Shown: one piece after another, positions 35,002 to 45,435 of the stretch
How positions within the stretch are numbered: position 1 is the first letter of the stretch
How the letters are laid out: each line of letters starts with the position of its first letter
DNA from: Granulibacter bethesdensis
GTDB lineage: Bacteria; Pseudomonadota; Alphaproteobacteria; Acetobacterales; Acetobacteraceae
DNA length: 64,000 nucleotides
NCBI RefSeq assembly: GCF_001889525.1
Contig: NZ_CP018192.1
Span: 1,375,493 to 1,439,492, forward strand
Reading direction: 5' to 3'
Program-made: the position numbers and the translations under genes
The notes under the pieces: generated by a model
Seen by the model: the letters and a program-made list of their open reading frames with translations, nothing else
Told to the model about the DNA's origin: nothing
Databases searched by the model: none

Positions 35002-36982
35002 GCTGAAGGTCTCCCTGCACCGATTTGCGGAGATTGGCGTCCTCAATCCGGGCCACATCTGCAGCCGGCACGTAATAGTCGATATCGTCGTTACAGGTTC
35101 TGATAATCAGGGTCAGCATACCGCCGATAACACCCAGAATAGCCATCCACCAGATCTGCCACACCATGCCAAAGCCGAAGAGGAAGGCAAATATGCCGAT
35201 GATGAAACCCGCAGGCGTGTTCCGCGGCATATGAATGTCTTCGTAATGCGGCCGCGCCAGACGACGCTGAGCCTGGAAGGTTTCACTCCACAGCGGCTCT
35301 GCATCGTCCACTTCCGGAACAATGGCAAAGTTATAGAACGGGGGTGGAGAAGCAGTCGCCCATTCCAGAGTCGGACCTTTCCAAGGATCACCGGTCAGAT
35401 CGGCGTTACGCTTGCGGTCACGCAGGCTGACGACGAACTGCATCAGCTGACATCCGATGCCGGCGAAAATAACCACTGCACCGATGAAGGCGATGATCAT
35501 CCAGGGCGTCCAGGCCGGATTGTCGTAGTGGTTCATGCGGCGGGTAGCACCCATGAAGCCCAGCACGTAAAGCGGCATAAAGGCCAGATAGAAGCCGACC
35601 AGCCAGCACCAGAAAGCACGCTTGCCCCAAGTTTCGTCCAGCTTGAAGCCAAACATTTTCGGGAACCAGTAATTATATCCGGCCACGTAACCAAACAGCA
35701 CGCCACCAATGATCACGTTATGGAAGTGTGCGATCAGGAACAGGCTGTTATGCAGCAGGAAGTCCGCACCGGGCACTGCCATCAACACGCCCGTCATACC
35801 ACCGATGACAAAGGTGCAGATAAAGCCGATCGTCCACAGCATCGGAGCCGTAAAACGCACCCGCCCGCCATACATGGTGAACACCCAGTTGAACACTTTC
35901 ACCCCGGTCGGGATGGAAATGATCATGGTGGTGATGCCAAAGAAAGCATTCACGTCAGGGCCTGCACCCATGGTGAAGAAGTGATGCAGCCAGACAATAA
36001 AGGAAAGAATGGTAATCGCCACAGTGGCGTAAACCATCGAGGTATAGCCGAACAGCTTTTTGCTGGAGAACGTTGCGGTGATTTCAGAAAAAATGCCGAA
36101 CGCCGGCAAAACAAGAATATACACCTCGGGATGACCCCAGGCCCAGATGAGATTGACGTACATCATCTGGTTACCGCCACCATCAGTGGTGAAGAAATGC
36201 ATACCAAGATAGCGGTCGAGACTGAGCAGAGCCAGCGTCACCGTCAGGATCGGGAAGGCTGCCATGATCAGTACGTTGGAACAAAGACTGGTCCAGCTGA
36301 AAATCGGCATTTTCATGAACGTCATGCCCGGCCCACGCATACGCAGGATGGTGACAAAGAAGTTTACACCGCTCAGCAATGTGCCGATGCCAGAAATCTG
36401 AAGCGCCCAGATATAGTAATCGACGCCGACATCCGGGCTGTACTGAAGTTCAGAGAGCGGCGGATAGGCCAGCCAGCCAGCCCGGGAAAATTCGCCGATC
36501 GCGAGAGACACATTGATCAACACGGCAGACATGGCGGTCAGCCAGAAGCTCAATGAGTTCAAGAAGGGAAAAGCCACGTCCCGTGCGCCAATCTGCAACG
36601 GCACAACCACGTTCATCAGCCCGATCACGAAAGGCATCGCCATGAAGAAAATCATGATGGTGCCGTGGGCGGAGAAAATCTGGTCGTAATGTTCCGGCGG
36701 CAGATAGCCTGGTTTGTCGCCGGATGCCAGGGCAAGCTGGGAGCGCATCATGATCGCATCCGCAAAGCCGCGCAGCAGCATGATATGGGCCAGCACGAGG
36801 TACATCACGCCGATACGCTTGTGATCGACGGATGTTAGCCATTCAGTCCAGAGGTATTTCCACTTCCCGAAATAGGTAATGGCCCCCAACACAGCGAGAG
36901 CAGCCAGAATCATGCCACTCACAGCGCCCATGACGATCGGCACATCGAACGGGATGGACGATAACGTTAATTTGCCAAGCAT
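34991..36982 (-). CDS. cyoB: cytochrome bo3 ubiquinol oxidase subunit I
   Basis: Catalytic subunit carrying low-spin haem b, the high-spin haem and CuB. It has 663 residues from ATG 36982, with GAGG upstream. About 15 membrane helices are expected. The CuB-haem site is visible as [17 protein letters not shown] (His-Glu-x-Tyr crosslink) and the His pair in [22 protein letters not shown] provides the helix X haem ligands, and the proton-channel region [20 protein letters not shown] is present. The reaction is oxidation of ubiquinol with reduction of oxygen to water and proton pumping. Confidence 0.97.
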   Translation of the reverse strand: MLGKLTLSSIPFDVPIVMGAVSGMILAALAVLGAITYFGKWKYLWTEWLTSVDHKRIGVMYLVLAHIMLLRGFADAIMMRSQLALASGDKPGYLPPEHYDQIFSAHGTIMIFFMAMPFVIGLMNVVVPLQIGARDVAFPFLNSLSFWLTAMSAVLINVSLAIGEFSRAGWLAYPPLSELQYSPDVGVDYYIWALQISGIGTLLSGVNFFVTILRMRGPGMTFMKMPIFSWTSLCSNVLIMAAFPILTVTLALLSLDRYLGMHFFTTDGGGNQMMYVNLIWAWGHPEVYILVLPAFGIFSEITATFSSKKLFGYTSMVYATVAITILSFIVWLHHFFTMGAGPDVNAFFGITTMIISIPTGVKVFNWVFTMYGGRVRFTAPMLWTIGFICTFVIGGMTGVLMAVPGADFLLHNSLFLIAHFHNVIIGGVLFGYVAGYNYWFPKMFGFKLDETWGKRAFWCWLVGFYLAFMPLYVLGFMGATRRMNHYDNPAWTPWMIIAFIGAVVIFAGIGCQLMQFVVSLRDRKRNADLTGDPWKGPTLEWATASPPPFYNFAIVPEVDDAEPLWSETFQAQRRLARPHYEDIHMPRNTPAGFIIGIFAFLFGFGMVWQIWWMAILGVIGGMLTLIIRTCNDDIDYYVPAADVARIEDANLRKSVQGDLQHAD

Positions 36983-37002
36983 TGTTTGTCCTCGTTCGCC
37001 CG

Positions 37003-37872
37003 TCACATGCCCTCGTGGGACATGCTCATGTGGGGCTGATAGCCATGAATGATATGGCTGAAGAGACCGGGCTCCACCTTGGAGTAATAAGCGACAGGAT
37101 TTTTCTCGCTCGGCTTGGCAAGCTCGGAATAAGTCTTCAGGTCGAGTGTGGTGCCGGACTGACGCGCTTTCTGCACCCAGTCGTCAAAGCCCTTCTGATC
37201 GGTGGCAATGACCTTGAAGCGCATGTCGGAGAAGCCATCACCGTTAAAATTCGCGGCCAGCCCATCATAGGTTCCTGCACGATCGGCAATCAGATGAAGC
37301 TTGGTTTCCATTCCTGTCATGGCATAGATTTGGCTGCCCAGCTGCGGAATGAAGAAGTCATTCATGACGGAATCAGATGTGATGGAGAACTCAACCGGTG
37401 TGTTCAGCGGCATTGCCATCTGATTGACCGTCGCAATTCCCTGTTCGGGATAGATGAACATCCACTTCCAGTCCAGGGCGACGACCTCAATCTTCAAAGG
37501 CTTGCCGGCGACATCAAGCGGCTTGTAGGGATCAAGCTCGTGCGTTGTGCGCCAGGTGATCGCTGCCAGCACGATGATGATTGCACAGGGAACCGACCAG
37601 ACGATGATTTCAAGCACCGTCGAATGGTGCCAGTTCGGACGGTAGATCGCGTTTCTGTTAGAAGCTCGATATTTCCAGGCAAACAGGAATGTCATAAAAA
37701 TGACAGGAACCACGACCAGCAGCATCAGTGCGGTGGAAACCAGGATCAGATTCTTTTCCGCCCGTCCGATAGCACCGGCCGGATCCATCAGATCCAGCTT
37801 GCATCCCATCAACAGAAGGGTGGGAAGCAAGCCGATACAGGCTGAGATACGCGAAGACCTTCTTCGGCTCAT
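37003..37872 (-). CDS. cyoA: cytochrome bo3 ubiquinol oxidase subunit II
   Basis: A 289-residue lipoprotein subunit from ATG 37872; the frame is open to 37932. The signal ends in a lipobox (LLMGC), so the mature N-terminal Cys is expected to be acylated. Two membrane helices follow, then a cupredoxin domain with [18 protein letters not shown]. It lacks the CuA Cys pair of cytochrome c oxidases, which marks it as a quinol oxidase. The segment [16 protein letters not shown] is typical. It is the first gene of cyoABCD; no cyoE is nearby. Confidence 0.96.
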   Translation of the reverse strand: MSRRRSSRISACIGLLPTLLLMGCKLDLMDPAGAIGRAEKNLILVSTALMLLVVVPVIFMTFLFAWKYRASNRNAIYRPNWHHSTVLEIIVWSVPCAIIIVLAAITWRTTHELDPYKPLDVAGKPLKIEVVALDWKWMFIYPEQGIATVNQMAMPLNTPVEFSITSDSVMNDFFIPQLGSQIYAMTGMETKLHLIADRAGTYDGLAANFNGDGFSDMRFKVIATDQKGFDDWVQKARQSGTTLDLKTYSELAKPSEKNPVAYYSKVEPGLFSHIIHGYQPHMSMSHEGM

Positions 37873-37970
37873 TGGCACTCTCTTACTCTTCTGCATGCGC
37901 AAACGCGCCGGCGCAGCGACAGCTAAAACCACTCTATCATGAACGGCACGACATTTTCAGGCCATGTGCG

Positions 37971-38168
37971 TCATTTTTCCGGAACTGACGCGCCACGGCC
38001 CATAATCTCATCGATGGTGAGAGCAGACAGGTGGACATAGATCTCGTCCATCGGCATTTCCCCCTCATTCGTCAACTCGGACAATTTGTCACAGGGCATG
38101 CAAACACTCTCCTTCTTGACGTAGACACAGAAGGTAGACAAGCCATTTTCCGCCTGCACGTTCGTCAT
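37971..38168 (-). CDS. small hypothetical protein
   Basis: A 65-residue frame from ATG 38168 with a weak ribosome site. The predicted protein is hydrophilic and acidic towards the C terminus. It has three Cys, two of them in a CMPC pair, and no membrane helix. I do not recognise it. It lies about 100 bases upstream of cyoA on the same strand, so it might be transcribed with the oxidase genes. Chance occurrence is quite possible. Confidence 0.3.
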   Translation of the reverse strand: MTNVQAENGLSTFCVYVKKESVCMPCDKLSELTNEGEMPMDEIYVHLSALTIDEIMGRGASVPEK

Positions 38169-38305
38169 TGCGGGTCTTATCTCATCAGATTATTGCCATC
38201 ATCGGCCCTCACTTAAACCATCTCCCGATGACGCGCCCTTTATATTCTTATTCATCCCGCAGCTTCAGAGTCTCCTCCCCATCGTGTATCGGGCAGATTA
38301 CATAC
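38169..38305. other. intergenic stretch between tsf and the small ORF
   Basis: No gene or clear signal is seen. A CTCCTCCCC run (38272-38280, plus strand) is noted, but no matching small-RNA structure with a U-run terminator follows in that direction. Confidence 0.4.
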
Positions 38306-38335
38306 AAAAGCCCGCCCCATTTTTGTGGGACGGGC
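38306..38335 (-). terminator. terminator downstream of tsf
   Basis: A ten-base stem with one mismatch, GCCCGCCCCA (38310-38319) against TGGGACGGGC (38326-38335). Read on the minus strand it is followed by TTTTGTATG. It lies about 70 bases after the tsf stop. Confidence 0.7.
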
Positions 38336-38402
38336 GATGATATTATTCATGGAGGCTGATAAAACTCAGCTTTCCCGTGTCAGATGGATGGTCTTCGGTC
38401 GA

Positions 38403-39317
38403 TCAGGCAAGACCGGCCGCAGCAGCAACTTCAGCAGCGAAGTCACTTTCGGGCCCTTTTTCGACACCTTCGCCGAGTTGGAAACGGGCGAAGCCGGTCA
38501 GTTTGGCGCCGGCATTCTTCACGATGGCCTTTACACGGCTTTCACCATCATGCACCCAGACCTGCTCCAGCAGCACCACTTCCTCGTAATACTTGCGGAT
38601 ACGGCCTTCGACCATCTTCTCGATAATGGCCTCCGGCTTACCGGAGGCACGGGCCTGCTCGGTTAACACGGCCTTCTCGCGCTCCAGAGCGGCTGGATCG
38701 ACGCTGTCCGTGTCCAGAGAATGCGGATTAGCAGCCGCAACCTGCATACCAACCTGACGGCCCAGCGTTTCCAGAGCAGAAATCTCCGAAGCGCTTTCCA
38801 CGGCCACCAGCACGCCGATCTTGCCAAGCCCAGGCTTCACCGGGCTGTGGATATAGGAGGCAACAACACCCTGCGGCACCGACAGGACGCGGGCACGACG
38901 GATGTTCATGTTTTCGCCGATCGTCGCCACCAGATGCGTCAGCTGCTCGGCCACGGTGCGCTCGGTGCCAGGATAGGGCGCGGCCTTGATGGCTTCCACA
39001 TCTTCACCAACCGTCAGCGCAACCTTGGCGGCTTCGGTCACAAACGCCTGGAACAGCTCGTTACGAGCCACGAAATCGGTCTCGGCATTGACTTCGACCA
39101 TAGCGGCAGTCTGGGGAGCGCTCGCAACACCGACCAGACCTTCAGCCGCAACGCGACCGGACTTCTTGGCAGCGGCGGAAAGGCCCTTTTTGCGCAGCCA
39201 GTCAATGGCTGCTTCCAGATCGCCATTGGTTTCTGACAGCGCCTTCTTGCAGTCCATCATGCCAGCGCCGGTCGTCTCGCGCAGCTCTTTGACGAGGGCG
39301 GCGGTAATCTCGGCCAT
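38403..39317 (-). CDS. tsf: translation elongation factor Ts
   Basis: Guanine nucleotide exchange factor that regenerates EF-Tu-GTP. It has 304 residues. The N-terminal UBA-like part reads [38 protein letters not shown]. It is followed by the core with [14 protein letters not shown] and the subdomain ending [16 protein letters not shown], all canonical. GAGGAG lies just before the ATG. It is downstream of rpsB, the conserved bacterial pairing, and a GC-rich hairpin lies between the two. Confidence 0.97.
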   Translation of the reverse strand: MAEITAALVKELRETTGAGMMDCKKALSETNGDLEAAIDWLRKKGLSAAAKKSGRVAAEGLVGVASAPQTAAMVEVNAETDFVARNELFQAFVTEAAKVALTVGEDVEAIKAAPYPGTERTVAEQLTHLVATIGENMNIRRARVLSVPQGVVASYIHSPVKPGLGKIGVLVAVESASEISALETLGRQVGMQVAAANPHSLDTDSVDPAALEREKAVLTEQARASGKPEAIIEKMVEGRIRKYYEEVVLLEQVWVHDGESRVKAIVKNAGAKLTGFARFQLGEGVEKGPESDFAAEVAAAAGLA

Positions 39318-39344
39318 GGGAAACTCCTCAAGCAGAAATGAATC

Positions 39345-39363
39345 AGGGGGGCGATGCCCCCTT
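39345..39363. repeat. GC-rich hairpin between rpsB and tsf
   Basis: GGGGGC (39347-39352), GAT loop, GCCCCC (39356-39361). On the minus-strand transcript it ends just upstream of the tsf ribosome site and is not followed by a U run. It could be an attenuator, an RNase stop or a translation control element. Confidence 0.5.
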
Positions 39364-39532
39364 TAAAACCCGTTTGTCCCGTCATTCCTGCATGACATTA
39401 TCGTGTCACCGATGCAGGGAGCCACGCTGATCATTCAGCAGGCAAGGAATGGAACGCCGGGCAAAGATGGTCCCGCCCGGAAACAACCTTTTGCAGGGTG
39501 TTGCCGGACGGAGATTGCCTTGAAGTCAGGTC

Positions 39533-40309
39533 TCAGGCGGTGGCCTGCGCCGCTTCCGGCTCAGGCAGAATTTCCGGAGCCAGTTCCTCGGCGGCACCGA
39601 GGTCACGGCCGGAAGCGATCATCTCGGCGCTGATACCATCCAGCACAGCACTGGCAACCAGATCGCAATACATGGTGATGGCGCGGATGGCATCATCATT
39701 GCCCGGGATCGGATAGGTTACGCCGGACGGATCGGAGTTGCTGTCCAGAACTGCCACAACCGGAATGCCCAGCTTGTTGGCTTCTTCGACCGCCAGCTTT
39801 TCCTTGTTGGTGTCGATGATGAACAGGATGTCCGGCAGGCCGCCCATATCCTTGATGCCGCCCAGCGCGCGTTCCAGCTTTTCGCGGTCACGCGTAATGT
39901 CCAGCACTTCTTTCTTCGTCAGGCCGGTCGTGTCACCCGCAAGCATCTCGTCGATCTGACGCAGACGCTTGATGCTGCCTGTGATCGTTTTCCAGTTGGT
40001 GAGCATGCCGCCCAGCCAACGGTGGTTCACATAATACTGACCGCAACGCTGCGCGGATTCAGCGACATATTCAGCCGCGGCGCGCTTGGTGCCGACGAAC
40101 AGAACGCGTCCACCGCCCGCAACCACGTCGCGGATGGCGCGTAGGGAACGGTCAAGCAGTGGAACAGTCTGCTGCAGGTCGAGAATATGAACCTGATTGC
40201 GCACGCCGAAAATAAACGGCGCCATGCGGGGGTTCCACCGACGGGTGTGGTGGCCGAAATGGACGCCGGCTTCCAGCAGCTGGCGCAGAGTGAATTCGGG
40301 CATCGCCAT
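39533..40309 (-). CDS. rpsB: 30S ribosomal protein S2
   Basis: Small-subunit ribosomal protein. It has 258 residues from ATG 40309, with AAAGGAG seven bases upstream. The family signatures are present: [19 protein letters not shown] near the N terminus, [14 protein letters not shown], and [36 protein letters not shown] in the core, plus an acidic C-terminal tail of about 20 residues. A leader of about 170 bases separates it from dnaE. TTGCAA and CATATC boxes 17 bases apart in that leader may form a weak promoter. Confidence 0.97.
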   Translation of the reverse strand: MAMPEFTLRQLLEAGVHFGHHTRRWNPRMAPFIFGVRNQVHILDLQQTVPLLDRSLRAIRDVVAGGGRVLFVGTKRAAAEYVAESAQRCGQYYVNHRWLGGMLTNWKTITGSIKRLRQIDEMLAGDTTGLTKKEVLDITRDREKLERALGGIKDMGGLPDILFIIDTNKEKLAVEEANKLGIPVVAVLDSNSDPSGVTYPIPGNDDAIRAITMYCDLVASAVLDGISAEMIASGRDLGAAEELAPEILPEPEAAQATA

Positions 40310-40481
40310 AAGCGTGCTCCTTTCGTCTTCTGGTTACACCTCCGCGGGGCTCAAGGCTTTTGGCACCAGAAGCACCCCGCGTGCGAATTTGCCCATACAG
40401 GGGACAGCATCACCTGCGGACCGGGCGGATATGGCGGAAGATGCCGCCCCTTGCAAGCACCTCGTTGCAGGGCTGCGATGC

Positions 40482-43400
40482 TCAGACTTCCTCTACCCGC
40501 TCTACGCCCGGGACGAGTTTCAAGGCCTGCCCCAGACGAGGGGTGACGTTGAAACCACCCGGAAGCTCGATTTCCACCTCCTGATCCTCATTCAGACGTG
40601 GAATCAGGACGACATGCCCCTTCCCCTTCGTATCCGGACGGGACAGCACCGCACGGATCTGCCCGATATCAGCATTGTCTTTCAGCCAGACGCGCATCAT
40701 TCCCGCTGTGCCGCCCGCTGCATCATCCAGAGGCATAATGTCCTGAGCCGTAATGCGGATCGAATCCTCCCCTTCGGCTTTGATATCGGCAGTCGCCAGT
40801 ACACAGGCACCGATCCGCAGCGCATCGCGGGAACGGGAAAGAACCTCACTGAACACCGTAATTTCATAGCTGCCGCCAGCATCGGACAGACGTACCCAGG
40901 CCATGCGGCTGCCGGTGCGGGTGGTACGCTCTTTCGCATTCACCACACAGCCGGCCAGACGAACACGCTGATCGCCATGGCGCGCCGCATGTTCCTCGAT
41001 CCGGTTGCTTGGAAGCACCCTCAGTTTCTGCAACGTCACCGTATAGACGTCCAGCGGATGGGCGGTGAGATGAAAGCCAATGGCCTCGGCCTCGAAGCTC
41101 AGCCGCTCCATATCCGGCCAGTCGGGGCAGGATGGCAGACGTAACGGCTCCGGCGTAGCGGCCCCCGCAAACAGCCCGATCTGGCCGGAGTTTTTTTCCT
41201 CCGACTCAGCCTGCGCCCGGCGCAGGATCATGTCCGCCGCGCCATGCGCCGCAGCCCGGTTGGGTACCAACGAGTCGAAGGCACCTGCCCGCGCCAGATT
41301 TTCGATCTGCATGCGATTGAGCTGCCGTGGGTCAACCCTGGCTGCGAAATCCGCCAGATCGGTAAAGGCTTGTCCTCCACGCGCGGCGACCACTGCCTGC
41401 ATCGCTGAAAGACCGACCCTCTTGATCGCGGCAAGCGCATAGCGGATAGCGAGCCTGCCATCCTCCCTCTGCTCGACCCTAAAATCTGCTGCCGACCGGT
41501 TGATATCCGGGGGCAACACCGAAATACCCAGCCTGGTCGCTTCCTGCCGCAAGGCTGCGAGCTTGTCCGTATTATTGATCGCCAGACTCATGCAGGCGGC
41601 CAGAAACGGCTCCGGATAATTGGCCTTCATATAGGCCGTCTGGTAGGCAACCAGCGCATAGGCGGCGGCGTGAGATTTGTTGAAGCCGTAATCGGCGAAC
41701 TTGACCATCAGGTCGAAAATCTCGCCTGATTTGGCATCCGGGATGCCGCGTTTGGAGGCTCCCTCGGCAAAGATGGAACGATGGGTTTCCATCTCCGCAC
41801 GGATTTTCTTGCCCATGGCACGGCGCAGGCTGTCCGCCGCCCCCAGCGAGTAGCCCGCCAGTTTCTGGGCAATCTGCATGACCTGTTCCTGATAGACCAT
41901 AATGCCATAGGTCTCGCCGAGAATATCGCGGATATCCTCGTGCGGTGGCTCCCAGGCCTCGCCATGTTTGCGCTGGCAGTAGGCGGGGATATTCGCCATC
42001 GGGCCAGGACGATACAGCGCGACCGCGGCAATCAAATCCTCGAAACGGTCAGGGCGCATCTGCCGCAGCACGTCCCGCATGCCCTGACTTTCAAACTGGA
42101 ACACGCCGCCCGCATCGCCACGCTGGAGCATCTGATAGGTACGCTCGTCATCCAGCGGCAGATGCGCCAGATCGACACTCACCCCCAGACCAGCCAGAAA
42201 TTTCACGGCCCGTTGCAAGATGGTCAGAGTCGTCAGGCCGAGGAAGTCGAATTTCACCAGCCCCGCATTCTCGACATGCTTCATTGAGAACTGTGTGACG
42301 AGAAAATCGGATTTCGGATCGCGATACAGCGGCACCAGCTCCACCAGCGGCCGGTCTCCGATCACTACACCGGCAGCATGGGTGCTGGCATGGCGGTACA
42401 GCCCCTCGATCTGCAATGCGATTTCCAGCAGGCGTTTGACCGCTTCGTCGCTCTCCCGCATCTGTTGCAGACGAGGTTCTCCATCGATGGCTTCCTGCAA
42501 GGTTGGCGGCTTGGCAGGATTGTTCGGGATCAGCTCCGCGACCTTGTTGACCTGACCGAAGGGCATCCCCAGCACGCGACCGACATCGCGCACGGCTGCC
42601 TTCGCCTGAAGCTTACCGAAGGTGATGATCTGCGCCACGCGGTCACCACCATACTCACCACGTACATAGCTGATGACTTCGTCGCGCCGGTCCTGACAGA
42701 AATCGATATCGAAATCCGGCATGGAGATACGATCCGGATTCAGGAACCGCTCGAACAGAAGATTGAACCGCAGCGGGTCCAGATCGGTGATCGTCAGTGC
42801 CCATGCCACCACCGAACCGGCACCCGATCCACGCCCCGGCCCCACCGGAATATCATTCGCCTTGGCCCACTGGATGAAGTCGGCGACGATCAGGAAATAG
42901 CCGGGGAAGCCCATACGAGCGATGACATCCAGCTCATAATCCAGCCTTTCACGATAGCGGGCACGATCCTCCGGCCCTGCCCCGACATCATTCATTCGCC
43001 GCTCCAGGCCTTCAACGGCCATGGTACGGACGGTCTCATCCTCCGTCTGCCCTTCATGCACTTTCGGGCAGACCGGCAGAAGGGGTTTACGAGTCTCCGC
43101 CATAACCGCACAGCAACGGGCAATGGCGATTGTGTTGTCGCAGGCCTCAGGCAGATCAGCAAACAGGGCGCGCATCATTTCCGGCGGTTTGAACCAATGT
43201 TCCGGCGTGACGCGGCGGCGATCCGTCTCCGACAGCACCCGCCCTTCAGCAATACAGAGCAGCGCATCATGCGCCTCATACATCTCCGGCTGAGCGAAAT
43301 AGCAGTCATTGGTGGCCACCAACGGCAAGCCAGCCGCATCCGCCAGAGCAATCAGACCCGGCTCGATCGCTTTTTCGAGTCTAAGACCATGCCGATGCAG

Positions 43401-43913
43401 CTCGATCACCGTCCGATCAGGAAAAGCCTCCCTGAGCATAGCCAGTAATCGCTCCGCCTCCCCCTTCTGCCCCTCCGCCAGCAGACGGGCCAGCGGTCCT
43501 GTGGTGCCACCGGTCAGCAGCATCACACCCTCCGCATGCGCCAGAATCGTCTCCAACGGGAGTTGCGGCTTGGCTCCCGGTTCTCCCTGAAGAAAACCCA
43601 GCGATGACAAACGCTGGATATTCGCCAGACCCGTCTCATCACGCGCCAGCAAAACCAGTTGATCGGGCGGCAAGCGCTGTTGTTGCTCCGGCCGGGCCAG
43701 ACCGATCTGACAGCCAATGATTGGCTGCACTCCTTTTCCGGCACAGGCCTGACTGAACTCCAGAATCCCGAACAGATTGCCGCTATCCGTCATTGCGACA
43801 GCAGGCATGACCATTTGCCGCGCCAAAGCCGGGATTTTATCGGTCTTGATCGCGCCTTCGCTCAGAGAATAGGCGGAATGAACCCGCAGATGGACGAAAT
43901 TCGCGTGCGCCAT
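40482..43913 (-). CDS. dnaE: DNA polymerase III subunit alpha
   Basis: Replicative polymerase catalytic subunit, 1143 residues. The PHP domain starts HLRVHSAYSLSEGAIK, typical of DnaE1. The active-site aspartates are in MPDFDIDFCQDRRDEV. Other landmarks: GPGRGSGAGSVVAWAL, the finger region ending YGFNKSHAAAYALVAYQTAYMKANYP, then a helix-hairpin-helix and an OB-fold region (CVVNAKERTTRTGSRMAWV) for single-strand binding. It is monocistronic or at the head of the rpsB-tsf stretch. Confidence 0.97.
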   Translation of the reverse strand: MAHANFVHLRVHSAYSLSEGAIKTDKIPALARQMVMPAVAMTDSGNLFGILEFSQACAGKGVQPIIGCQIGLARPEQQQRLPPDQLVLLARDETGLANIQRLSSLGFLQGEPGAKPQLPLETILAHAEGVMLLTGGTTGPLARLLAEGQKGEAERLLAMLREAFPDRTVIELHRHGLRLEKAIEPGLIALADAAGLPLVATNDCYFAQPEMYEAHDALLCIAEGRVLSETDRRRVTPEHWFKPPEMMRALFADLPEACDNTIAIARCCAVMAETRKPLLPVCPKVHEGQTEDETVRTMAVEGLERRMNDVGAGPEDRARYRERLDYELDVIARMGFPGYFLIVADFIQWAKANDIPVGPGRGSGAGSVVAWALTITDLDPLRFNLLFERFLNPDRISMPDFDIDFCQDRRDEVISYVRGEYGGDRVAQIITFGKLQAKAAVRDVGRVLGMPFGQVNKVAELIPNNPAKPPTLQEAIDGEPRLQQMRESDEAVKRLLEIALQIEGLYRHASTHAAGVVIGDRPLVELVPLYRDPKSDFLVTQFSMKHVENAGLVKFDFLGLTTLTILQRAVKFLAGLGVSVDLAHLPLDDERTYQMLQRGDAGGVFQFESQGMRDVLRQMRPDRFEDLIAAVALYRPGPMANIPAYCQRKHGEAWEPPHEDIRDILGETYGIMVYQEQVMQIAQKLAGYSLGAADSLRRAMGKKIRAEMETHRSIFAEGASKRGIPDAKSGEIFDLMVKFADYGFNKSHAAAYALVAYQTAYMKANYPEPFLAACMSLAINNTDKLAALRQEATRLGISVLPPDINRSAADFRVEQREDGRLAIRYALAAIKRVGLSAMQAVVAARGGQAFTDLADFAARVDPRQLNRMQIENLARAGAFDSLVPNRAAAHGAADMILRRAQAESEEKNSGQIGLFAGAATPEPLRLPSCPDWPDMERLSFEAEAIGFHLTAHPLDVYTVTLQKLRVLPSNRIEEHAARHGDQRVRLAGCVVNAKERTTRTGSRMAWVRLSDAGGSYEITVFSEVLSRSRDALRIGACVLATADIKAEGEDSIRITAQDIMPLDDAAGGTAGMMRVWLKDNADIGQIRAVLSRPDTKGKGHVVLIPRLNEDQEVEIELPGGFNVTPRLGQALKLVPGVERVEEV

Positions 43914-44026
43914 GTGCCCCGATCAAGCCTCTTGAACCATCGAAACAAACCGGCATACCCGACAAGGTCGGAAAATAACCAGAAAATCGACGGTTTTGAT
44001 AAAATCATCTGTTTCACCGTCTTGGA

Positions 44027-44668
44027 GTGAAACAGACAGTCGTTTACAGTCCCGCCGCTGACGATTCATCGCCAGTGCGGCGCGATGCGTCGCGTGACAG
44101 ACCTGCCATGCGGAGCCCGCTGATGGACACTACCCTTGATCGTAACCGCGTTCTAGCCGCTCATGGACATCATGAGGGGCTGTTGTTCGCGCTTAACGCC
44201 ATTGAAGCAACCCCTTCCTATGGCGGCCATTATCTTCAGCTTGGTAATCTACTGGCTTCACTTGGCGATCATTCCGCCGCTTCTACAGCTCTCGGCCGGG
44301 CGGAAAGCCTGCTCGGGGCCGATTTCAGCGACATGCATGAAGGTCTGCTGTTTGCCGGGAACGCAATCAAGGCATCTCCGGATTATGCTGGCGGCTATGT
44401 CCGTCTGGGCAATCTGCTGCATGCGCTCGGTCAGAAGGCGGAAGCCGCCGATGCCTTCAGGACCGCACTCCGGATTGATCCAAAAGGTCTCGACGCGCAG
44501 CGTTTCCTCAATCTGGCAGAAGGTAAGGTCTCTTCGGCCGCGAAGCCAGTTGCTCAGGCCGCTGCCTCCCATGCTGCTCCGTCCCGCACGACACCGCATC
44601 GTCCGGCGGCACCGGCACCAAAGGAAGGCTTCTTCCGTCGCCTGCTGCGTGGCTTGTTCGGCGGCTAA
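44027..44668 (+). CDS. tetratricopeptide repeat protein
   Basis: A 213-residue protein from GTG 44027; ATG codons at 44108 and 44123 are alternatives, and no start has a convincing ribosome site. It contains two copies of a 55-residue unit, each beginning with HEGLLFA and including an NAI...P.Y.....LGNLL pattern, starting at about residues 49 and 104. These are TPR-type helix pairs. A Pro/Ala-rich linker follows, and the last 15 residues (EGFFRRLLRGLFGG) look like a basic amphipathic helix that could touch membranes. There is no signal peptide. The function is unknown. A strong terminator follows. Confidence 0.65.
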   Translation: MKQTVVYSPAADDSSPVRRDASRDRPAMRSPLMDTTLDRNRVLAAHGHHEGLLFALNAIEATPSYGGHYLQLGNLLASLGDHSAASTALGRAESLLGADFSDMHEGLLFAGNAIKASPDYAGGYVRLGNLLHALGQKAEAADAFRTALRIDPKGLDAQRFLNLAEGKVSSAAKPVAQAAASHAAPSRTTPHRPAAPAPKEGFFRRLLRGLFGG

Positions 44669-44691
44669 GCCGGGTTTATAGGCGGACCAAC

Positions 44692-44722
44692 AAAAAAACC
44701 GGCTCCTGAGCCGGTTTTTTTT
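44692..44722. terminator. bidirectional terminator between the TPR gene and lolD
   Basis: CCGGCT, loop CCTG, AGCCGG, with seven A before it and eight T after it. It serves the TPR gene (stop 24 bases before) and, read on the minus strand, the lol operon (stop 24 bases away). Confidence 0.92.
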
Positions 44723-44745
44723 ATGCCGTTTAAAAACTCGTCTCT

Positions 44746-45435
44746 TCAGGCGGAAACAATCCGCCCCTCACGGAGGGTGACCTGACGGTCCATCCGACCT
44801 GCAAGATCAGGATTATGCGTGGCAATCAGGGCTGCCACATTCTGATGCCGGACGGCGTTCAGCAAAGCAGAAAACACGGTCTCGGCTGTATGGATATCGA
44901 GATTCCCCGTCGGCTCATCCGCCAACAGCACGGCGGGACCGTTCGCCAGCGCCCGCGCGATGGCAACACGCTGCTGCTCCCCACCAGACAGCATACCCGG
45001 CAGATGGGAGGCCCGATGCTGCAAGCCGAATGCACTGAGCAGGGCCAACGCATTCTGCTCCGCCTGCCTGCGTGTTCTGCCCGCAATCATTTGCGGCAGA
45101 ACAACGTTTTCCAGTGCGGAAAACTCCCCGAGCAAATGATGGAATTGATATACGAAGCCCAGATGATCGCGCCGTAGCGCTGTTCTGGCCGCATCGGACA
45201 GACCACCGGCATCATGGCTACCAATCCAAACCCTGCCCTCATCCGGTTTTTCAAGCAAACCGGCCAGATGCAGCAAGGTCGATTTGCCCGTACCCGAGGG
45301 CGCTACCAGCGCGACAATTTCACCCGGTCGCAGCTCCAGATCGGCATGATCGAGGATGACAAGATCCTGGTCACCACTGCGATAACGGCGTGTGACCTGC
45401 TCCAACCGCAGGGCACATGAAGAGCGGTCACTCAT
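44746..45435 (-). CDS. lolD: lipoprotein-releasing system ATP-binding protein LolD
   Basis: ATPase of the LolCDE complex that extracts outer-membrane lipoproteins from the inner membrane. It has 229 residues. Walker A is [17 protein letters not shown], the Q-loop [17 protein letters not shown] (the LLxEFxxxEN pattern typical of LolD), the signature [14 protein letters not shown], and Walker [13 protein letters not shown]. The start overlaps the permease stop by eight bases. Confidence 0.95.
   Translation of the reverse strand: MSDRSSCALRLEQVTRRYRSGDQDLVILDHADLELRPGEIVALVAPSGTGKSTLLHLAGLLEKPDEGRVWIGSHDAGGLSDAARTALRRDHLGFVYQFHHLLGEFSALENVVLPQMIAGRTRRQAEQNALALLSAFGLQHRASHLPGMLSGGEQQRVAIARALANGPAVLLADEPTGNLDIHTAETVFSALLNAVRHQNVAALIATHNPDLAGRMDRQVTLREGRIVSA

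Noticed and set aside
34979-36556. A 525-codon plus-strand frame opposite cyoB
   Set aside because: Low-complexity His/Gln/Arg-rich translation typical of the reverse strand of a GC-rich gene; cyoB on the minus strand has clear family motifs.
38271-38335. Plus-strand small RNA with a CUCCUCCCC run followed by a GC-rich hairpin
   Set aside because: The hairpin is not followed by a U run in that direction and fits better as the minus-strand terminator of tsf.
42378-43448. A 356-codon plus-strand frame opposite dnaE
   Set aside because: Antisense shadow of the polymerase gene; composition is not protein-like.
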